From Orthonyx spaldingii (taxonomy: Eukaryota > Chordata > Aves > Passeriformes > Orthonychidae), in assembly GCA_013397795.1 (NCBI GenBank), contig VZTJ01000548.1:62001-126000 (forward strand): DNA of 64,000 nt, written 5' to 3'. Each line of letters opens with the position of its first letter. The first letter of the stretch is position 1. A model generated the notes under the pieces. The model was not told the origin of the DNA, searched no databases, and worked only from the letters and a program-made list of their open reading frames with translations. A program made the translations under genes and the position numbers. This document shows, piece after piece, positions 61,521 through 64,000 of the stretch.

Positions 61521-64000
61521 GAGTTTATATTTGGAAAAAGAAATATAAGAAAATCTCACTGATTTCACTGTGTGCATCTATAGTGTCGGATGGGTTCAGC
61601 ACCTCTTTCACTCCATGACACCAATCTCCAAGTCATCTGCACTGCATATATGTTACAAACCAGGTTCTCTTCTTAGCAGAAAGAGCCAGAAGAAATTCTT
61701 GCTAAGGAAGTTGCACTGCACACGCAGTATGGATGTGGTGAGCCTTGCCCAATGCGTGAGGATCTACACTTGAGTGGGACAGACACATGCTTGCTTGCCT
61801 GGGTCTACAAAACCATGGTGAGTGTATTCAAGCTGGAATGTAGCATTAAGAAGACAGGTTCTTTCTTCTCCACTCTAATCACTCTTTGGCATCATTCCGT
61901 TATGAGAGATACAAGGAATTGCTTTTTCTACCAGGAGCTAGCATGGAATTTTTCCAAGACACGCTGTGGACAGCTAGAGGAAGGGGTAATTAACATAGTC
62001 TCCTATTGCCTTCCTTTTTTTTTTCTTTTCCAACATAAAACCTTTTTAGCTTAGATTGTAGACTAAATGTAGTCTTAGGTGCCGAACAGCACCTGGCATT
62101 CATTGCAATGCATATGCTCTTATACAAATTCAACCTACTATAAAATTCATTATGTAGTCTTTTATTTCAAAATTCACTAAAACCAGTAGAAATTTGTATT
62201 AGAAATTACCTCTTTCACTCAAGTGTTTTTTATAGGTTTACATGAGGAGAAAAAGTTGCAGATGCATTTCCTAGAATTCAACCAGTGGCCAAATTGCAGG
62301 ACTGCATAAGTGAGAGCTGAATGAGTTCTCTATCTTACTAAATTAATTTGAACCCATAGTCACCTTAACCAAATAACACCTACCAAAAGGACTTAAGTCA
62401 GGAGCACAGTCTCCCTGAATTTTCCCTTTGCTTTGTCTAGAAAGACAAACACTGCAGGGAATGATTCACTGCCTATAATTCCCTATAACTGATCAATTTG
62501 AGGATCAGCTGTCTGAATTCAGCAGCTGCATAGAGAAGACATGGCCCATGAGGGAGCAGCGTAGCTCCCTGGAGGTGTTTTCAGTGTGTTACAAGTGTTT
62601 TAATTGGCTTCTTCTACTATGAGGACACATCCATGTTGCTCCCTCACGCTACTTTTGAGCAGATACTCACATCCAGACCCAGCTGTGTTGAAAGCCATGG
62701 CTATTCCCCCCTGACTACCTATCTCCTGTAAACATACAACTTGCTGAGAGTTGGGCAAATTCACCCCAGAGGTGTGTGAAACAAAACCCATATTCCTTTT
62801 GTGCCAATTCTTTTGTCTAATTAATACTCCATATGATCTCTCAAGGAGGGAACAAGAAATCATGAGAGAGATAAATATTCCATGGAACTTCAGAAGTGGT
62901 CCCATCTTCTAATAAACATCATTGTTTTTTGTATACATTTAGATACATACTTGCATACATGAATAAATTTGTATTATCAGTCACACCTTGGAAATGTACA
63001 AATACAAGGATTTGCAATTAATTACGGGTCCATCTGGTCTCTGTGGGTTGTTAGCAGGGCAGTTAGTTTTATAGTTGCAAACTCAGGAGCTCAAATTGAA
63101 ATCCAACTTGTGGGCTGTGGATCACACTCCAGTCTGTCATCATTTACTGCTCTCAGCCTGAGGGACATACTCTACCTCCAGGGCTATTTTTGAAGCATAA
63201 TTCTCCAGTTTCAGGGTGTGTTTTTCCTACCTTTTATTTTTCCAGGCATGTGTTATTTTTCTTATTTTTCTTTCACATCTGTTTGATATAAAAACAACAT
63301 ACAACACACAAGGACATATAGTTTATGCATTACCATATTTTATGACAGAATTTGTACTCAATCAGATGAAATGAAGAGCATGAAAAAACTTATTCTAAAG
63401 TCTTAAATATACATAGGGTACACATGGCACACATCACTACCAGGAGAACTGGCCAAGTAGGATGAAGACCGCTTTTGCCATTTGACAAACTGGGATTTTT
63501 TCTTACAATGGATGAGAATTGTATGAATAACTTAGGATTTTTCCTAATAAATTAGGCTGTGTGGTCACGTGTTTTGAGACATAGATTACGTTCTGATATA
63601 AGAAGGTTGATAATATTTCTGAAAAAAATCAGTAAAAACCATAGCAAGTGATATTAAAAACAATGAAGCTACTTCCTATTGCCTATATTCCCCATAGCAA
63701 TTGGTCCTCTGTATGGTCTGGATGGCATGGCCTTCAAAACCTGAAAATTATATCAAACTAATTTCTAACAGGGGTTTCAGTGGTATTCCAACCATTAAAA
63801 TAGGCAAGGACACAAACAGGTCAATTTGAGGGAATGCATTCCTTTAAGACTCATAATTACCCAGGAATTTTAGGGACAGCCCATAATTCCCTCCTGCTGC
63901 TTTGTAAATTGATAAATCAGAGTGTGACCTGATTGCTTTTTAATAAAAAGTTACAGTTATTTCCTTACTGTTCTGTAACCAGCTTCTAAGGTTCTGGACA
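61521..64000. other. Gene-free interval to window end
   Basis: AT-rich unique DNA. Frames at 61570-61773 and 61752-62054 (plus), 62600-62905 (minus, 101 codons, ATG-started) and 62969-63193 (plus) have no recognisable family or exon context. No repeat was recognised. Confidence 0.6.

Noticed and set aside
62600..62905. 101-codon ATG-started minus frame with mixed composition
   Set aside because: Reads somewhat protein-like at its C-terminus but has no identifiable family, no acceptor/donor support and no CpG or codon signal; chance is sufficient.
1..64000. Prokaryotic-style features (operons, CRISPR, phage or IS elements)
   Set aside because: No spaced identical repeats, no dense same-strand ORFs and no ribosome-binding pattern; CR1 copies place the DNA in a sauropsid nucleus.

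Overview
The window looks like a stretch of vertebrate, almost certainly avian, nuclear intergenic DNA (a gene desert or a very large intron). By eye it is AT-rich. It has no dense ORF packing, no operons and no ribosome binding sites, and stop codons fall in every frame. The bird assignment rests on four truncated pieces of CR1 (the avian/reptilian LINE) and on one older interspersed repeat that I recognise from bird genomes and take to be LTR/ERV-like. I found no intact protein-coding gene, tRNA, rRNA, CRISPR array or insertion sequence. Most open frames above 60 codons are chance frames or antisense readings of repeats.

Layout. 1-7.8 kb: unique AT-rich DNA with a 23-bp tandem duplication and a poly-A run. 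7.84-8.55 kb: decayed avian interspersed repeat on the + strand. 8.5-24.5 kb: unique DNA, including a 9-bp inverted repeat (12.3 kb) and a CpG-retaining, homeobox-motif-rich block (16.4-16.7 kb). 24.5-24.9 kb: a second block that looks like a conserved enhancer. 25-36 kb: microsatellites, including (GGAA)n at 29.9 kb, and a perfect 22-bp palindrome at 31.6 kb. 36.4 kb: a 39-base assembly gap inside a poly-A tract. 37.13-37.46 kb: a minus-strand open stretch of 110 codons with protein-like composition, the best candidate for an exon or pseudogene here. 42.1-42.3 kb: CR1 ORF2 fragment running straight into a TCTGN pentamer array. 50.8-51.2 kb: CR1 3' end (minus). 52.6-53.06 kb: CR1 ORF2 C-terminus (plus) ending in a large GGGAA/GGCAA pentamer array. 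56.5-57.3 kb: CR1 ORF2 end plus complete 3' tail (minus). 60-61.5 kb: a CpG-retaining block open on both strands, an A30 run with a single N, and a dispersed direct repeat of about 70-100 bp.

No genes work together here, so the biological content is repeat history plus candidate non-coding regulatory sequence. I did not find evidence for a new multi-gene system. The items most worth checking are the exon-like frame at 37.1-37.5 kb, the enhancer-like blocks, and the two cases where a CR1 fragment ends exactly in a pentanucleotide array.
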